Shown: in pieces, positions 26,424 through 36,492 of the stretch | Position numbering within the stretch: position 1 is the first letter of the stretch | Layout: every line of letters starts with the position of its first letter | Assembly: GCA_030408505.1 (NCBI GenBank) | Contig: JAUHQI010000004.1 | Span: 1,104,686-1,168,685, forward strand | Length of the DNA: 64,000 nt | DNA from: Candidatus Sacchlamyda saccharinae | Lineage (GTDB): Bacteria; Chlamydiota; Chlamydiia; Chlamydiales; Rhabdochlamydiaceae | Direction of reading: 5' to 3' | The notes under the pieces: model-generated | Told to the model about the DNA's origin: nothing | The model's database searches: none | Seen by the model: only the letters and a program-made list of their open reading frames with translations | Made by a program: the position numbers and the translations under genes

Positions 26424-27214
26424 ATGCTATCGGCAAAATTGTTTTCTACTCTTTGGAACACAATTACAGAAATTAGGAATAGAAACAAGGTCAAGATAGT
26501 GGAGAGAGTAAAGGTAAAGAGCGGGAATGCATGCCCTAAAAAGGAATAGCGGAAGGCTTCGATGATCCCCACTAAGGGGTTGATACAGTAGAGGAGGCGA
26601 AAAGGTTCTGGGATGATTTCTACGTTATAGAAAAGGGGCGAGGCAAACATCCAAAGCTGCACGAGAAAGGGGAGGATGTGCTTGACATCGCGAAAGTAGA
26701 CAGCTGCAGCTGAGAATAAGAGATTTACGCTTATGGAAAAGAGCAATAGTGTGAGGATAGCTGCGGGAACGAAAAATAGTTTGTGGGTAAGTGGGACCCC
26801 ATTGAGTATGAGAAGGCCGAAAAGCACGCTTAAGCCAATCAGAAAATCGATACCCATTCCAAGAGTGGCAGAGGTAGGTAGATACACTCGCGGGAAATAG
26901 ACTTTTGTAATGAGTTTTGCATCGCCAATTAAGCTATTGCTTCCTCTTTGCAGCGCTCCAGAAAAGAAAAGCCAGGGGACTAGTCCACAAAACGAAAAGA
27001 CAAAAAGCTCTTTCCCAAAGATCACCGAAAACAGTGCAGCGGTGAGCAAGGGCTGGAGCACAACCCAAAGAGCTCCCAAAAGAGTTTGCTTATAGCGCAA
27101 TTTGATGTCGCGCACCACGAGCATAACAAGGACCCATCGAAAAGAGATGAGTTCTTTAAAGTCGACCGAGTACCAAGGCCTTCTGGCCTGGATCACTACA
27201 TTGATTTCTGCCAT
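26420..27214 (-). CDS. wzm: polysaccharide ABC exporter permease
   Basis: 264 aa ABC-2 permease with six hydrophobic spans. RDIKLRYKQTLLGALWVVLQP is the family signature at the N-terminus and FRDVKHILPFLVQLWMFASPLFY marks the second half. With Wzt it would flip a lipid-linked glycan across the inner membrane. It overlaps the upstream small gene by 19 bases. Confidence 0.92.
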   Translation of the reverse strand: MAEINVVIQARRPWYSVDFKELISFRWVLVMLVVRDIKLRYKQTLLGALWVVLQPLLTAALFSVIFGKELFVFSFCGLVPWLFFSGALQRGSNSLIGDAKLITKVYFPRVYLPTSATLGMGIDFLIGLSVLFGLLILNGVPLTHKLFFVPAAILTLLLFSISVNLLFSAAAVYFRDVKHILPFLVQLWMFASPLFYNVEIIPEPFRLLYCINPLVGIIEAFRYSFLGHAFPLFTFTLSTILTLFLFLISVIVFQRVENNFADSI

Positions 27215-27531
27215 ATTAGTACGGATAGGTAAAGAGCCGCCATCGCTCCAAGGTATAGAGTTCCCTTGCGCAGTTTGGCAAAAATAATCTCTTTTTGCAA
27301 AAGGCTGTAATTGGCTTCAACACTTTGAAGGGAGTCTTTGAAACTAGGTTCATCTCTCTTAGACCCTCGGTAAAAAGGAAGTGCGCCCGCAATATTGGCT
27401 GCAGCGACTTTTAGATCTGCTACAGAAACTTCTTCATCTCGATAACGCTTCAAGAAAATTGTGAGTTGATTGTTGTGCGCAATAAGTTGCTGCGCAAGTG
27501 GCAAACTTGTATCTCGTGGTTGTACGGTCAT
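27196..27531 (-). CDS. small hypothetical protein with C-terminal membrane anchor
   Basis: 111 aa. Helical, with one hydrophobic span near the C-terminus (LYLGAMAALYLSVLIW, about 92-107) and no signal peptide, so a tail-anchored layout. Family not recognised. It lies 4 bases after uvrB and overlaps wzm, which suggests a role linked to the exporter or simple operon membership. Confidence 0.65.
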   Translation of the reverse strand: MTVQPRDTSLPLAQQLIAHNNQLTIFLKRYRDEEVSVADLKVAAANIAGALPFYRGSKRDEPSFKDSLQSVEANYSLLQKEIIFAKLRKGTLYLGAMAALYLSVLIWQKSM

Positions 27532-27535
27532 GTCG

Positions 27536-29518
27536 TTATAAGTTCCCTTCTAGTAATTCCAGTTTCTTGTAGTGCTGTAGTTGGTCGCGGAAGTCGGCAG
27601 CGTCTTCAAAGCGAAGTTCTTTTGCAGCTCTCTTCATTTCGATATCAAGTTCTTTGATTTTCTCAGAGACGTCTTCTTTGGTGAGGTGGGAGGGGCTATC
27701 TTCAGCTGCTCTAGGAGCTTCATCAACGGTTTCGAAGAGGATTTCAGATTTTTCGCGCTTAACAGTTGTTGGGGTGATCCCATGTTTTTGGTTGTATTCT
27801 TCTTGGATGGTTCGACGTTCTTTGGTGATGTCGAGGGTGCTTTGGATCGATTTTGTGATTTTGTCAGCGTACATAATGACACGCCCTTTGACATTTCGAG
27901 CCGCGCGTCCACATGTTTGAATAAGGGCGGTAGCGCTACGCAAGAATCCTTCTTTATCGGCATCGAGGATAGCGACGAAGGTCACTTCGGGTAGATCGAG
28001 TCCTTCGCGGAGAAGGTTAATGCCTACGAGGACGTCAAAGAGCCCTTTACGCAGATCGGCCAGAATTTGGACCCGTTCGAGGGTGTCGATGTCAGAATGG
28101 AGGTACTTGGCTTTGACTCCAATTTCGGTGAGGTACTGCGTGAGGTCTTCAGCGAGTTTTTTGGTGAGTACGGTAACGAGAACGCGGCCCCCTTTTTCTG
28201 TCTCTACACGGATCTCTTCAAGGCAATCATCGACTTGGTTGGTGGCGGGTTTTACAGTGACGATGGGGTCGAGGAGGCCTGTGGGGCGGATGATCTGTTG
28301 GATGATCTCCCCTTCTGCTTCTTGCACCTCCCACTCTCCTGGAGTTGCTGAGACATAGACTACTTGACCCATCCGCCGGTAGAATTCTTCAAACTTTAGC
28401 GGGCGGTTGTCATAGGCAGAGGGGAGACGGAAGCCAAATTCTACGAGGGAAGTTTTTCTCGCCTGGTCGCCATTGTACATGGCACGCACTTGTGGCAGGC
28501 TCTGGTGCGACTCATCGACAAAGAGGAGAAAATCATCTGGGAAATAATCGAGTAGGCAAGGAGGTGGATCGCCCGGATTTCTTCCAGAGAAGTGGCGCGA
28601 GTAGTTTTCGATTCCCTTACAAAAGCCGATTTCTCGGATCATCTCTAAATCGTAAGTGGTCCGTTCTTTGATCCGCTGCCGCTCGATCAGCTTTTCTTCT
28701 TTTTCAAAGGTAGCGACTCTCTCTTTGAGCTCATTTTTGATTGTCTCTCTAGCTTTGATGCGGATGTCTTCAGGTGTGACGTGGTGCGACCCTGGGAAGA
28801 TGGTGATTTTTTCGTGCCGCTCGAGGACTTTTCCTGTTAGTGGATCGATTTTGCTGATCCGGTCAATTTCGTCGCCAAAAAATTCGATCCGGTAGGCAAT
28901 TGTCTCCTCATAGGCGGGCATCACCTCGAGGACGTCCCCTTTGGCTCGGAACGTTCCCCTGGCAAGATCAAATTCTCCCCTTTTGTAGTGCATTTCGACG
29001 AGGTGGAGGAGGATCTCATCGCGGCGCGCCTCTTGTCCCATTTCGAGTTTGAGCTGCATTTTGCTGTAGTATTCCGGAAGACCTAGGCCGTAGATGCAGG
29101 AGACGGAAGCGACGATGATTACATCTTCTCGCTCGATCAGTGAGCGGGTGGCTGAGAGGCGGAGGCGATCAATCTGGTCGTTGATGGCGAGGTCTTTTTC
29201 GATATAGGTGTCTGTGCGAGGGAGATAGGCTTCAGGCTGGTAGTAATCGTAGTAGGAGACAAAATATTCGACAGCATTATTCGGGAAAAAAGACTTAAAC
29301 TCTTCATAGAGCTGGGCGGCGAGCGTTTTATTGTGGGCGAGGATAAGCGCTGGCCGCTGGACCTTGCTGATCACATTGGCCATCGTAAAGGTTTTCCCAG
29401 AGCCGGTGATCCCCAGAAGAACTTGGGACTTTTTTCCGCTCGAGATGCCTGCTGCCAGTTTTTCAATTGCCTGGGGCTGATCGCCCCTCGGCTCGTAGTC
29501 GGTCTCTAATTCAAACAT
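27536..29518 (-). CDS. uvrB: excinuclease ABC subunit B
   Basis: Damage-verification helicase of nucleotide excision repair. GITGSGKT (Walker A), the beta-hairpin [49 protein letters not shown], and a C-terminal UVR domain ([19 protein letters not shown]) that binds UvrC. 660 aa is standard. Overlaps the tyrP stop by 8 bases. Confidence 0.98.
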   Translation of the reverse strand: MFELETDYEPRGDQPQAIEKLAAGISSGKKSQVLLGITGSGKTFTMANVISKVQRPALILAHNKTLAAQLYEEFKSFFPNNAVEYFVSYYDYYQPEAYLPRTDTYIEKDLAINDQIDRLRLSATRSLIEREDVIIVASVSCIYGLGLPEYYSKMQLKLEMGQEARRDEILLHLVEMHYKRGEFDLARGTFRAKGDVLEVMPAYEETIAYRIEFFGDEIDRISKIDPLTGKVLERHEKITIFPGSHHVTPEDIRIKARETIKNELKERVATFEKEEKLIERQRIKERTTYDLEMIREIGFCKGIENYSRHFSGRNPGDPPPCLLDYFPDDFLLFVDESHQSLPQVRAMYNGDQARKTSLVEFGFRLPSAYDNRPLKFEEFYRRMGQVVYVSATPGEWEVQEAEGEIIQQIIRPTGLLDPIVTVKPATNQVDDCLEEIRVETEKGGRVLVTVLTKKLAEDLTQYLTEIGVKAKYLHSDIDTLERVQILADLRKGLFDVLVGINLLREGLDLPEVTFVAILDADKEGFLRSATALIQTCGRAARNVKGRVIMYADKITKSIQSTLDITKERRTIQEEYNQKHGITPTTVKREKSEILFETVDEAPRAAEDSPSHLTKEDVSEKIKELDIEMKRAAKELRFEDAADFRDQLQHYKKLELLEGNL

Positions 29519-30716
29519 CTTTTTTTAGGTACTTTGCTATTAGGGGGCGAAGTTTACCACGTTCTTGTTGGATATCCAAGAAAACAATGGCACCTGCGAT
29601 GAAAATCACAAAACTTAAAAACAAACGTTTGAGTGGGGTTTGATAATTTTTTAGATTCCAAACCATGGCTGCGGGCAAAAAAACCAGGAGGATGGCAACA
29701 AAGGCCCCTGCGTAGTTCAGCGCTAAGTAAAAACCATCCGGATAGGAAAGGACGAAAAAAAGAGGGGGGACAAAAGTCAGCAAGATTGCCAGCATCCTTC
29801 CAGAGTGGGTCTTTTTGATTTTAAAGCCATCGGTCAAAAAGTCAGAGAGACTTAAGGTCACTCCCACAAACGAGGTGATGATCGCAAAAAAGCTGAAGAA
29901 CTTTGTTGCTAAACTGATGAAAGGATTTTGCAGGACCCGCGCAAGTGGATGGGTGGATGCCTCCCCTTTCACAAACGCTCCAGCAAGATCCTGTAAAGGG
30001 ACAGCTCCAAGGACAAGCACTTGCCAAAAGAGATAAACAATGATGGGAACTAAACTTCCGATTAAGATCGCCTTGCGCAAAGCTTTTCGATCCCGGTTGA
30101 GGTAGGTGGTCAAACTAGGGATGATGATATGATAGCCAAACGCTGTGATCACTGTGGGAATAGCAATTTGCAGCGCTGGATAATCCACGTGGCTGAGTCT
30201 ACTCAAATCGACTTCGGCAGGGAGAAAGAAGATAAGAAGCACAAACGAGACCACCAATCCAACCATTAGAATACGGTTGATCCGATCTACCCCCTGTGTT
30301 CCAGCATAAACAAAACCACCAAAGATCAATGGCAGGGCAAAGGGAGCCAACCAGTGGGGCATCGTGTAGCCTGTCCAGTCTTTTACCACTTCAATAAATA
30401 GCGGCGTGCATCCTGTGATATAGGCAGCTGTTAGCGAATATAAAAGTAAGAGGTAAACCACCCACGCTACGATTTTGCCCCAGAGGCCCAGGCGTTTTTC
30501 AGCCATGGTGATCATGTTGTTCTGCCCCTTTATGGAGAGGTTAGCATCGAGAAAGAAAAACGAAGACGATAGCATCAAGAGCCAAATCAAAACGAAAAGG
30601 AGCGCTGAAGGGAAAAATCCACTAAATGACGTAACAGTTGGAAAAGCAAGCATCCCCACTCCAAGTGTGGTTCCTGCAATAAGAAGAATTGCGCCAAATA
30701 GATGGTTTTTTTTCAT
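29511..30716 (-). CDS. tyrP: aromatic amino acid permease (TyrP/HAAAP family), copy 1
   Basis: 401 aa with 11 predicted spans. N-terminal [19 protein letters not shown] and the IPSLTTYL segment are typical of tyrosine/tryptophan:H+ symporters. An intracellular bacterium would use it to take aromatic amino acids from the host. About half of visible positions agree with the copy next door. Confidence 0.9.
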   Translation of the reverse strand: MKKNHLFGAILLIAGTTLGVGMLAFPTVTSFSGFFPSALLFVLIWLLMLSSSFFFLDANLSIKGQNNMITMAEKRLGLWGKIVAWVVYLLLLYSLTAAYITGCTPLFIEVVKDWTGYTMPHWLAPFALPLIFGGFVYAGTQGVDRINRILMVGLVVSFVLLIFFLPAEVDLSRLSHVDYPALQIAIPTVITAFGYHIIIPSLTTYLNRDRKALRKAILIGSLVPIIVYLFWQVLVLGAVPLQDLAGAFVKGEASTHPLARVLQNPFISLATKFFSFFAIITSFVGVTLSLSDFLTDGFKIKKTHSGRMLAILLTFVPPLFFVLSYPDGFYLALNYAGAFVAILLVFLPAAMVWNLKNYQTPLKRLFLSFVIFIAGAIVFLDIQQERGKLRPLIAKYLKKDV

Positions 30717-30719
30717 GCT

Positions 30720-31946
30720 TTAGATTTTGGGTATGTAGGGTGCGTGAAACATATTTGAGAGCTGGAAGAAGATAATAAAGAGTGCAGCGCAAAAGAGGAG
30801 AACCAAAAGGGGCTTGCCTCCAAAAACTTGGTAGTTTGTTTCCAACTTTTTCTGATAACGTCCTTTCCAGACCATCAGTACGGGCATAATCCCAAAGAGG
30901 ATGACTGCGCAAACCCCTCCAGCAAAACCCAACGCATCTAGGAAGATGTTAGGGAAAAGGATCGCAAGAAGAAGTGGAGGCAAAAGCGTGAGGACAACGA
31001 GCCAGCCCTCTTCCTGTTTTCTCCAGTTTGCTTTCAGCCCATCTGCCAAGAAATGAGATAAGCTAAGAGCTTGCGCTAAGAACGAGGTCAAAATCGCAAA
31101 AAAACCAAGGATCGTTGCACAGTAACTGATCCAACTCGACCCCAAAAAGCCAATGAGGGCTTGGGTCGCTTCTTCCCCTTCTTTGTAGATAGAGACGATT
31201 CCATTTTCTCCTTCAAAGGGAACAATGCCAAGGACAATCACCTGCCAAACTAGATAGATCACCAAGGCAAAAAGCCCACCTAAAAAGATGCTTTTTTTCA
31301 CCCGCTTCAGATCATTTTTTAGATAGTCGGTCAGACTGGGGATCATGTTATGAAACCCAAAGGAGATGATCAAAATGGGCAGTGCATAGAGGGCATATTC
31401 AGGTGCCGATCTAGCGAGGAGCGATCCCTGCACATGCTGGGCCCCTAAAAAGGCAAGCCCAAGGAATGCAGCTATTTTCCCAGCCATCAAAAAGCGGTTC
31501 CAAAGGTCGACTGGCCTTGTACCTAGGTAGACAATCCACCCAAAGAGGACAACAAAAAATAAAGAGCCTCCCCACTCGGGCAGTACATAGCCAAAATACT
31601 GCTCAGAAATCTTGGCAACCAAGGAACCAATGCCTGCGATATAAGCCAGTAGGAGCGAATAAAAAAGAAATAAGTAGAGAAGCCAACAGAAGAATTTTCC
31701 CTTTTTCCCCAGAGTTTGCCCCACCATGGTGATGAGATTTACCCTACGAGAATACCTCCCGTTGACCTCTACTAAAAGAAGGGCTGTTAACGTCATAAAG
31801 GCCCAAGCTCCAAAAAAAGCAATCAGCGAAGGATAAAAACCAGAGAGCCCTGTCAAAATGGGTAGTGCCAACATACCAGCACCGATGCAGCTTCCCGTTA
31901 AAAGGAGCATACCGCCAAAGACACTGCCACTTTTGACTTTACTCAC
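30720..31946 (-). CDS. tyrP: aromatic amino acid permease (TyrP/HAAAP family), copy 2
   Basis: 408 aa paralogue of the gene 3 bases downstream. GGMLLLTGSCIGAGMLALP and MIPSLTDYLKNDLKRVKKS are conserved between the pair. Chlamydia also carries tandem tyrP genes. The divergence suggests different substrates or affinities. ATGA overlap with thyX. Confidence 0.9.
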   Translation of the reverse strand: MSKVKSGSVFGGMLLLTGSCIGAGMLALPILTGLSGFYPSLIAFFGAWAFMTLTALLLVEVNGRYSRRVNLITMVGQTLGKKGKFFCWLLYLFLFYSLLLAYIAGIGSLVAKISEQYFGYVLPEWGGSLFFVVLFGWIVYLGTRPVDLWNRFLMAGKIAAFLGLAFLGAQHVQGSLLARSAPEYALYALPILIISFGFHNMIPSLTDYLKNDLKRVKKSIFLGGLFALVIYLVWQVIVLGIVPFEGENGIVSIYKEGEEATQALIGFLGSSWISYCATILGFFAILTSFLAQALSLSHFLADGLKANWRKQEEGWLVVLTLLPPLLLAILFPNIFLDALGFAGGVCAVILFGIMPVLMVWKGRYQKKLETNYQVFGGKPLLVLLFCAALFIIFFQLSNMFHAPYIPKI

Positions 31947-33592
31947 TTGCTCTCCTTGGACTGCATCTTCTCTACAATGCGGATCTCTTGCCCAAGCCTT
32001 CCCAGCTCATAGCCGTCGTAGTCAACAAACTTAAAGAACCGCTCAAAGCTAGGGAATACTTGTGATACTTGCTTAGCCATTTCCTGAGCAATAAAACGGT
32101 AAGCTGGATGCCCCGCAGCTTGTGAGCGGAGCTCACAGAGCCACTGCAATGCGCGCAAATTGATATGGAAATACCAGTGGATGTTGTAGCCCATCGGCAC
32201 AATGTACTGCCCCTCTTCAGGAAGTTCTGGCGCGATCTGATCATAGGCGCTCTTGGCAGCTTCCATCGCTTCACAATAGGGCTTTTCCATATCCGTATCT
32301 TTGATTTCGGCAGGGACAAAGTATCCAAAATCGCAGGTGAGAAGTTGTCTTTCTTGCGTAAGAATCCGATGTCTCTGCAAATCGCGATATACACCGAAGT
32401 CGGCTACAATCTCAAACGTAAACATCGCATGCTCTAAGGCCCTAGGTGGTTTATGGCGCCTGTTTTCCCGGAAATTCGCTCCTGCATCGAGGATGCGAGA
32501 AAGATCTTCTTCAGAAAGGGACCTGCAATACTCCTGAAGTTCCATCAGCCCCGACTGAGACTCATTAAAGAGAAGAGCTGCTGCCACCTTAACTGGACCT
32601 TCTGTGTCATAGGAGATGAGCCGAACCCCAGGACTGCGCATCGAAGGGATATTTTCCGTTAGGTCACCAGAAAGAGACTTCAACTCTTCTCCCAACTGCT
32701 CACTAAATTGTGTAAAAGTTTGTTGGTACTTGTGGTTGGGCTCGGCTCTACGCACAAAGGAAGGGATCACCTTAGAAAGTTCTTGGTAGGCCTTTTTCCC
32801 CGTCTCTTGCATCTCACTTAAATTGTGTGCATTGAGCTTTTGGATCATCGTCTCGAAGAAGCGACCATTGCCAAACACTCCCATATTCGTAAGCGCGCTC
32901 GTAGGAAGAAGACCGCGCAAGCAATCAAGCACTTTCGCCCGGATCGCAGCTTTGTAAGCCACATCAGAAATGTCATGTTCCTTAGGGTACTTCTTCTCCA
33001 TCACCTCGGTAAGCTGAGGGATCAACCCCGAATAAGTCTCAAACAATCTGTTGCAAGTCTGCACATACAAATCGCGGTAAGCCGATGTCATCAAAATAGG
33101 TTCACGATAGAAGAGAAACTCCCCCTTGTACTTCTGATCAAAATAAATATAGCGAGTCGATTTCTCAAGAGGTGAGCCTCCGATCCGACAATCCTCAATG
33201 ATCTTTGCAGCGAGCATCGAAACATTTTCTAGTGCTAAATGTGCTCCGCCAAGCTCTCCAATCGAATCATCGCCATAGCCATCTAAAATCCGATCGTAGA
33301 AATTTTGTGCCTTCTTAATCGCTGTGACCTGATCCTCGATCTCTTGCTCACCCTCATCAGTTTGCATCGCACTTCCTGCAATCGCAGAGAAGGCCGTCTC
33401 CTCACTCAAAATAAATTCTTTAAGCAGAAGAGAGCGGAGCCCAAGGCCCGATCTTGAATACCTCGAGAACAAAGCGCCCTTGATTACCTCAGGGAGATTG
33501 CGCAAACAAAAAATATTACTCTTTGTGCTTGTAACATAGCGGTTGAGAATCTTGGCCTGTTTTTCAGAAAAGTCTTCATAGTCTTCGATCAT
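31943..33592 (-). CDS. thyX: flavin-dependent thymidylate synthase, long (two-lobed) chlamydial type
   Basis: Converts dUMP to dTMP with FAD and methylenetetrahydrofolate. The C-terminal lobe has RHRILTQERQLL, the ThyX motif. An N-terminal lobe repeats the fold loosely (FSRYSRSGLGLRSLL), giving about 549 aa against ~230-250 for ordinary ThyX; chlamydial homologues are similarly long. The start at 33592 is chosen for GAGG 6 bases upstream. Heads the long minus-strand run to 24 kb. Confidence 0.88.
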   Translation of the reverse strand: MIEDYEDFSEKQAKILNRYVTSTKSNIFCLRNLPEVIKGALFSRYSRSGLGLRSLLLKEFILSEETAFSAIAGSAMQTDEGEQEIEDQVTAIKKAQNFYDRILDGYGDDSIGELGGAHLALENVSMLAAKIIEDCRIGGSPLEKSTRYIYFDQKYKGEFLFYREPILMTSAYRDLYVQTCNRLFETYSGLIPQLTEVMEKKYPKEHDISDVAYKAAIRAKVLDCLRGLLPTSALTNMGVFGNGRFFETMIQKLNAHNLSEMQETGKKAYQELSKVIPSFVRRAEPNHKYQQTFTQFSEQLGEELKSLSGDLTENIPSMRSPGVRLISYDTEGPVKVAAALLFNESQSGLMELQEYCRSLSEEDLSRILDAGANFRENRRHKPPRALEHAMFTFEIVADFGVYRDLQRHRILTQERQLLTCDFGYFVPAEIKDTDMEKPYCEAMEAAKSAYDQIAPELPEEGQYIVPMGYNIHWYFHINLRALQWLCELRSQAAGHPAYRFIAQEMAKQVSQVFPSFERFFKFVDYDGYELGRLGQEIRIVEKMQSKESK

Positions 33593-33687
33593 ATCCCACC
33601 TCAGAATGAAAACCCCAAGCATCGCACAATCCCCCAAGCAGAGTCAACCCTCTAGCGAGGTAACTAAAAATATGCTAAACTATCGAT

Positions 33688-34224
33688 ATGATCCGATTTA
33701 TCCAATGCTTACTGATTTTTGCAGCTACCAACCTATTTGCAACAGAAGACAAGTGGTACCAAGTCAATACAGACCTCTATACCGTCGACTTCCCCTCTGA
33801 GCCAACCAAATCTGTCGAAAAAGAATCGATGGTGACAAACACCGAATACCGCTTAGAGCAAAGTGATAATATCTACGTTACAAGCCATTTTAAAATCCCA
33901 AAAGCGGCTTTTGCCCCCTTTGTGGGCTATTCGCTTGAGGGCTTTGCCAATAAAGTCTTATCTTCCATGATCGAGCGAGATGATCAGTTCAAAAAAATGC
34001 TCTACAAAACAGTCAAAAAAAATAAGCGTCAGGTCTTACTAGAGTATTCATACGAAAAAAAGAATGGCCGAATCATGACCGGCAATCTGATGATCTCACA
34101 CGGCAACTTCTATCAACTTTCCACAAACTACCCAGAAGGCGATCAAGGCAACAAGAACTTCAAGCAGTTTGCGAGCACCTTCCAGCTTAAAAACGGCTTC
34201 TCCATCCCCCGAACAAAACCTTAA
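33688..34224 (+). CDS. exported hypothetical protein
   Basis: 178 aa. Signal peptide MIRFIQCLLIFAATNLFA, then a soluble alpha/beta-like domain (WYQVNTDLYTVDFPSEP near the start). No family recognised. Stop codon overlaps the convergent Ala-rich gene. Confidence 0.75.
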   Translation: MIRFIQCLLIFAATNLFATEDKWYQVNTDLYTVDFPSEPTKSVEKESMVTNTEYRLEQSDNIYVTSHFKIPKAAFAPFVGYSLEGFANKVLSSMIERDDQFKKMLYKTVKKNKRQVLLEYSYEKKNGRIMTGNLMISHGNFYQLSTNYPEGDQGNKNFKQFASTFQLKNGFSIPRTKP

Positions 34225-34778
34225 GGAAGAAACGGGCAAGTTCCAAAAAAGGCCCCCGCTGCAGAAGCTACAATTTCCACTGTAGCCAGAGCCCCGGCCG
34301 CAGCTCCAGCCTCGGCGGCTGCCGCTCCTACTACAAGAGGTGCTGCCGTGCCAGCTGCTACACCCGCACCAAATGCCGCTGTCCCGGCACTAGCAACGCC
34401 AGCTCCAGCCGCGGCAGCACCAACAGCAGTAGCACCGGCGGCTGTTGCGGCTCCGCCTGCTGCTGTAGAGACTGCGGCTGTTGCAACGCTTCCCGTTGCC
34501 GCTGTTCCGACAGCGCCCGCTGCTGCTCCCATGGCACCGCCCGTTGCTACAACAGCCCCTGTTGCAGCACCCGCCGCGGTTGCATAACAAACTACCTTAG
34601 TTGTCCAATAGGCAACTACGCCTGCGATTGGTCCTGCGCTAACACCTGGAATCTCAGATGCTAACAGTAGAGCTAGACACGCAACGACGGCGGTTTTTTT
34701 TGCAGATCCCTTCCAAGTAGCTGGTAATACAGCTCTTCGGTGTACATTTTCAAATCCAGAACTAAGACTGATTCTCAT
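34221..34778 (-). CDS. alanine/glycine-rich hydrophobic exported protein
   Basis: 185 aa. A signal-like N-terminus (about 30-48, VACLALLLASEIPGVSA), then ~130 residues of Ala/Gly/Thr/Val in short GxxxG/AxxxA patterns (glycine-zipper type), ending GAFFGTCPFLP. It has the strongest ribosome binding site in the region (AAAGGAGG, 6 bases before ATG), so it is a real and well-translated gene despite low complexity. Composition recalls glycine-zipper membrane or pore-forming proteins and IFI6/ISG12-like segments; family not established. Proline-rich frames on the other strand are its shadow. Confidence 0.75.
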   Translation of the reverse strand: MRISLSSGFENVHRRAVLPATWKGSAKKTAVVACLALLLASEIPGVSAGPIAGVVAYWTTKVVCYATAAGAATGAVVATGGAMGAAAGAVGTAATGSVATAAVSTAAGGAATAAGATAVGAAAAGAGVASAGTAAFGAGVAAGTAAPLVVGAAAAEAGAAAGALATVEIVASAAGAFFGTCPFLP

Positions 34779-34828
34779 ATCGATCCTCCTTTGAGTAGTT
34801 AAGGTAGGGAGGAATGGTAAATGAATCT

Positions 34829-36172
34829 TTAAAAAAGGCCAAGGGCATCGAGCATAATGATCAAGATGATCACCGGTGCTACGTACTTGATCCCAATGCG
34901 AAAATAGCCCCTCAAGAAAGGGAAGCGTTTGAAGAGGCCATGCGAGCCTGTTTCCATATGGTGCAGGGCTTTTTTAATCCCCCAGCGCCAACCGACAAGC
35001 AAGACAGCAGCAAGGCCGCCAAGAGGTATTAAGATATTAATGCAGAGATTGAGAACGGCTGAAAAAATTGTCTGATCAAAAATGTTCACATCCTTCAGAA
35101 CCCCAAAAGAAAGGGCACTCGGTACACCTACCAAAAAGGATGCTACTACCACAAAAATCACTGCCTTTTTCCGCTTCCATTTTTTCTCATCGATCAAGTA
35201 GGAAATCGCCGGCTCGAGAGCTGAAATCTGAGAGGTCATCGCCGCTAAAAACAAGAGGACAAAGAAGAGCAGGCACAAAAAATAGCCCCCCTTCATCTGT
35301 GAAAAAATGAGTGGCAGAGTTTGAAACATCAAACTTTCTCCAGAGGAGGGAGAAACCCCAACGGCAAAGACAATCGTAAAAATCGCAACACCTGCTAGAA
35401 GCGAAATGATTACTCCAAAAAAGCTAATGGGAAAGCAGGTTTCGGTTAAGTTTTCTTTTTGGCTCAAGTAGCTGCCATAGGTGACCATGGTTCCCTGTCC
35501 CAAACTGAGAGAGAAAAACGCTTGGCCAAGAGCCATTAGGATAGCTGCGCCAGAGACCATCGACCAGTCCGGCTTAAAAAGAAAAGCAATGCCCTTTGTT
35601 CCACCAGGTAGCGTGAGCCCTTTGATTGCTAAAAGGATCAAAACCACAACGAGAAGGGGGACCATGATTTTATTCCCTTTCTCAATCCCCTTCTGCACAC
35701 CGGCATAGAGGACATAGCCACCCACCAACATAAAAAGAGCGAGATAGCCAACAGCCCAGATAGGCGATGCTGTGAGATCCGCAAAGAGTTGGGAGGCCTC
35801 ACTACCTGAAGAAAGACTTGTCAGCCCTCCCTTCAATGCTTGAAAAAGATAGCCAAATGTCCATCCTGAAATAACCCCATAAAAAGTGCTGACCAAAAAT
35901 CCGGTGAAGACCATCCCTTTGCCAATTGGTCCCCACTTGCCAAGCTCTTGAAAAGCCCCTTTAGGGCTCAACTGGGTCTTTCTCCCAATGGTCAGCTCGG
36001 AAATCAGAACGGGAATTCCAATAATAACTAGACAAATGAGATAGAGAAAAATAAAAGTAGCGCCGCCGTTTTCCCCTACGACGTAGGGAAAGCGCCAAAT
36101 ACTTCCCAGACCAACGGCCGAGCCAACGGCTGACCAGATAAAGCCGAGTTTTGATCTCCACTGTTCACGCAT
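34829..36172 (-). CDS. sodium:neurotransmitter symporter (SNF) family transporter
   Basis: 447 aa with 11-12 spans. N-terminal SKLGFIWSAVGSAVGLGSIW and RFPYVVGENGGATF are the LeuT-fold signature with the unwound TM1. Likely Na+-driven amino acid uptake. The repeat element at 36262 lies 90 bases upstream of the start, reading in the same direction. Confidence 0.93.
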   Translation of the reverse strand: MREQWRSKLGFIWSAVGSAVGLGSIWRFPYVVGENGGATFIFLYLICLVIIGIPVLISELTIGRKTQLSPKGAFQELGKWGPIGKGMVFTGFLVSTFYGVISGWTFGYLFQALKGGLTSLSSGSEASQLFADLTASPIWAVGYLALFMLVGGYVLYAGVQKGIEKGNKIMVPLLVVVLILLAIKGLTLPGGTKGIAFLFKPDWSMVSGAAILMALGQAFFSLSLGQGTMVTYGSYLSQKENLTETCFPISFFGVIISLLAGVAIFTIVFAVGVSPSSGESLMFQTLPLIFSQMKGGYFLCLLFFVLLFLAAMTSQISALEPAISYLIDEKKWKRKKAVIFVVVASFLVGVPSALSFGVLKDVNIFDQTIFSAVLNLCINILIPLGGLAAVLLVGWRWGIKKALHHMETGSHGLFKRFPFLRGYFRIGIKYVAPVIILIIMLDALGLF

Positions 36173-36261
36173 AAGAGAAGTTTATCTTCCATGAGGGTAG
36201 AATGCAATATCTCCATACTCAGGCTGCATTATTATTCTAAAACAATTTATACCCATTCTGA

Positions 36262-36382
36262 TTCAAGAATTGAGCATTGCACAAGAAGGCTCCTCAAAAT
36301 TTTTAGCATTGAAGAGAAGCCGTGTTCATAGACACGGTGCGATGAATTGGTGAAAAATTGTCATTCGAATAACGAGGTGAAT
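36262..36382 (-). repeat. 120-bp intergenic repeat, copy 1 (with CCGTG/CACGG hairpin)
   Basis: Aligns along its whole length with 52767-52887. The core (36318-36350) differs at 3 of 33 positions and includes the hairpin CCGTG-TTCATAGA-CACGG. Lies upstream of the SNF transporter start, in the same relative orientation as copy 2 upstream of oppA. Confidence 0.75.
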
Positions 36383-36446
36383 ATTGATAGTCAGTGAGTT
36401 ATAAAATGGCAATTTTAGTCCAAAGGACGCTGAAAATGAATGTGCG

Positions 36447-36464
36447 GAATTAATCAGTGTCTCC
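36447..36464. mobile_element. solitary MITE/IS terminal inverted repeat
   Basis: Reversed it reads GGAGACACTGATTAATTC, 17 of 18 identical to the left end of the element at 17790. No partner end or transposase is found nearby. Confidence 0.6.
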
Positions 36465-36492
36465 TATATGATTAGCCAAGAAATCCTTCTTC

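Larger units (their letters stand above)
36173..36492. other. 320-bp intergenic region with repeat remnants
   Basis: Contains the 120-bp element (36262-36382) and an 18-bp MITE end (36447-36464). I see no other gene or RNA in the remainder. Confidence 0.6.

Noticed and set aside
34348..34590. Pro/Ala-rich plus-strand and Cys/Arg-rich minus-strand frames
   Set aside because: Shadows of the low-complexity Ala-rich gene on the minus strand.
34814..35032. Plus-strand 72-aa frame
   Set aside because: Antisense to the conserved SNF transporter coding region; no family features.
36173..36492. tRNA or other known RNA gene
   Set aside because: No cloverleaf or T-loop sequence (GGTTCGAATCC-type) seen here or in other intergenic gaps.
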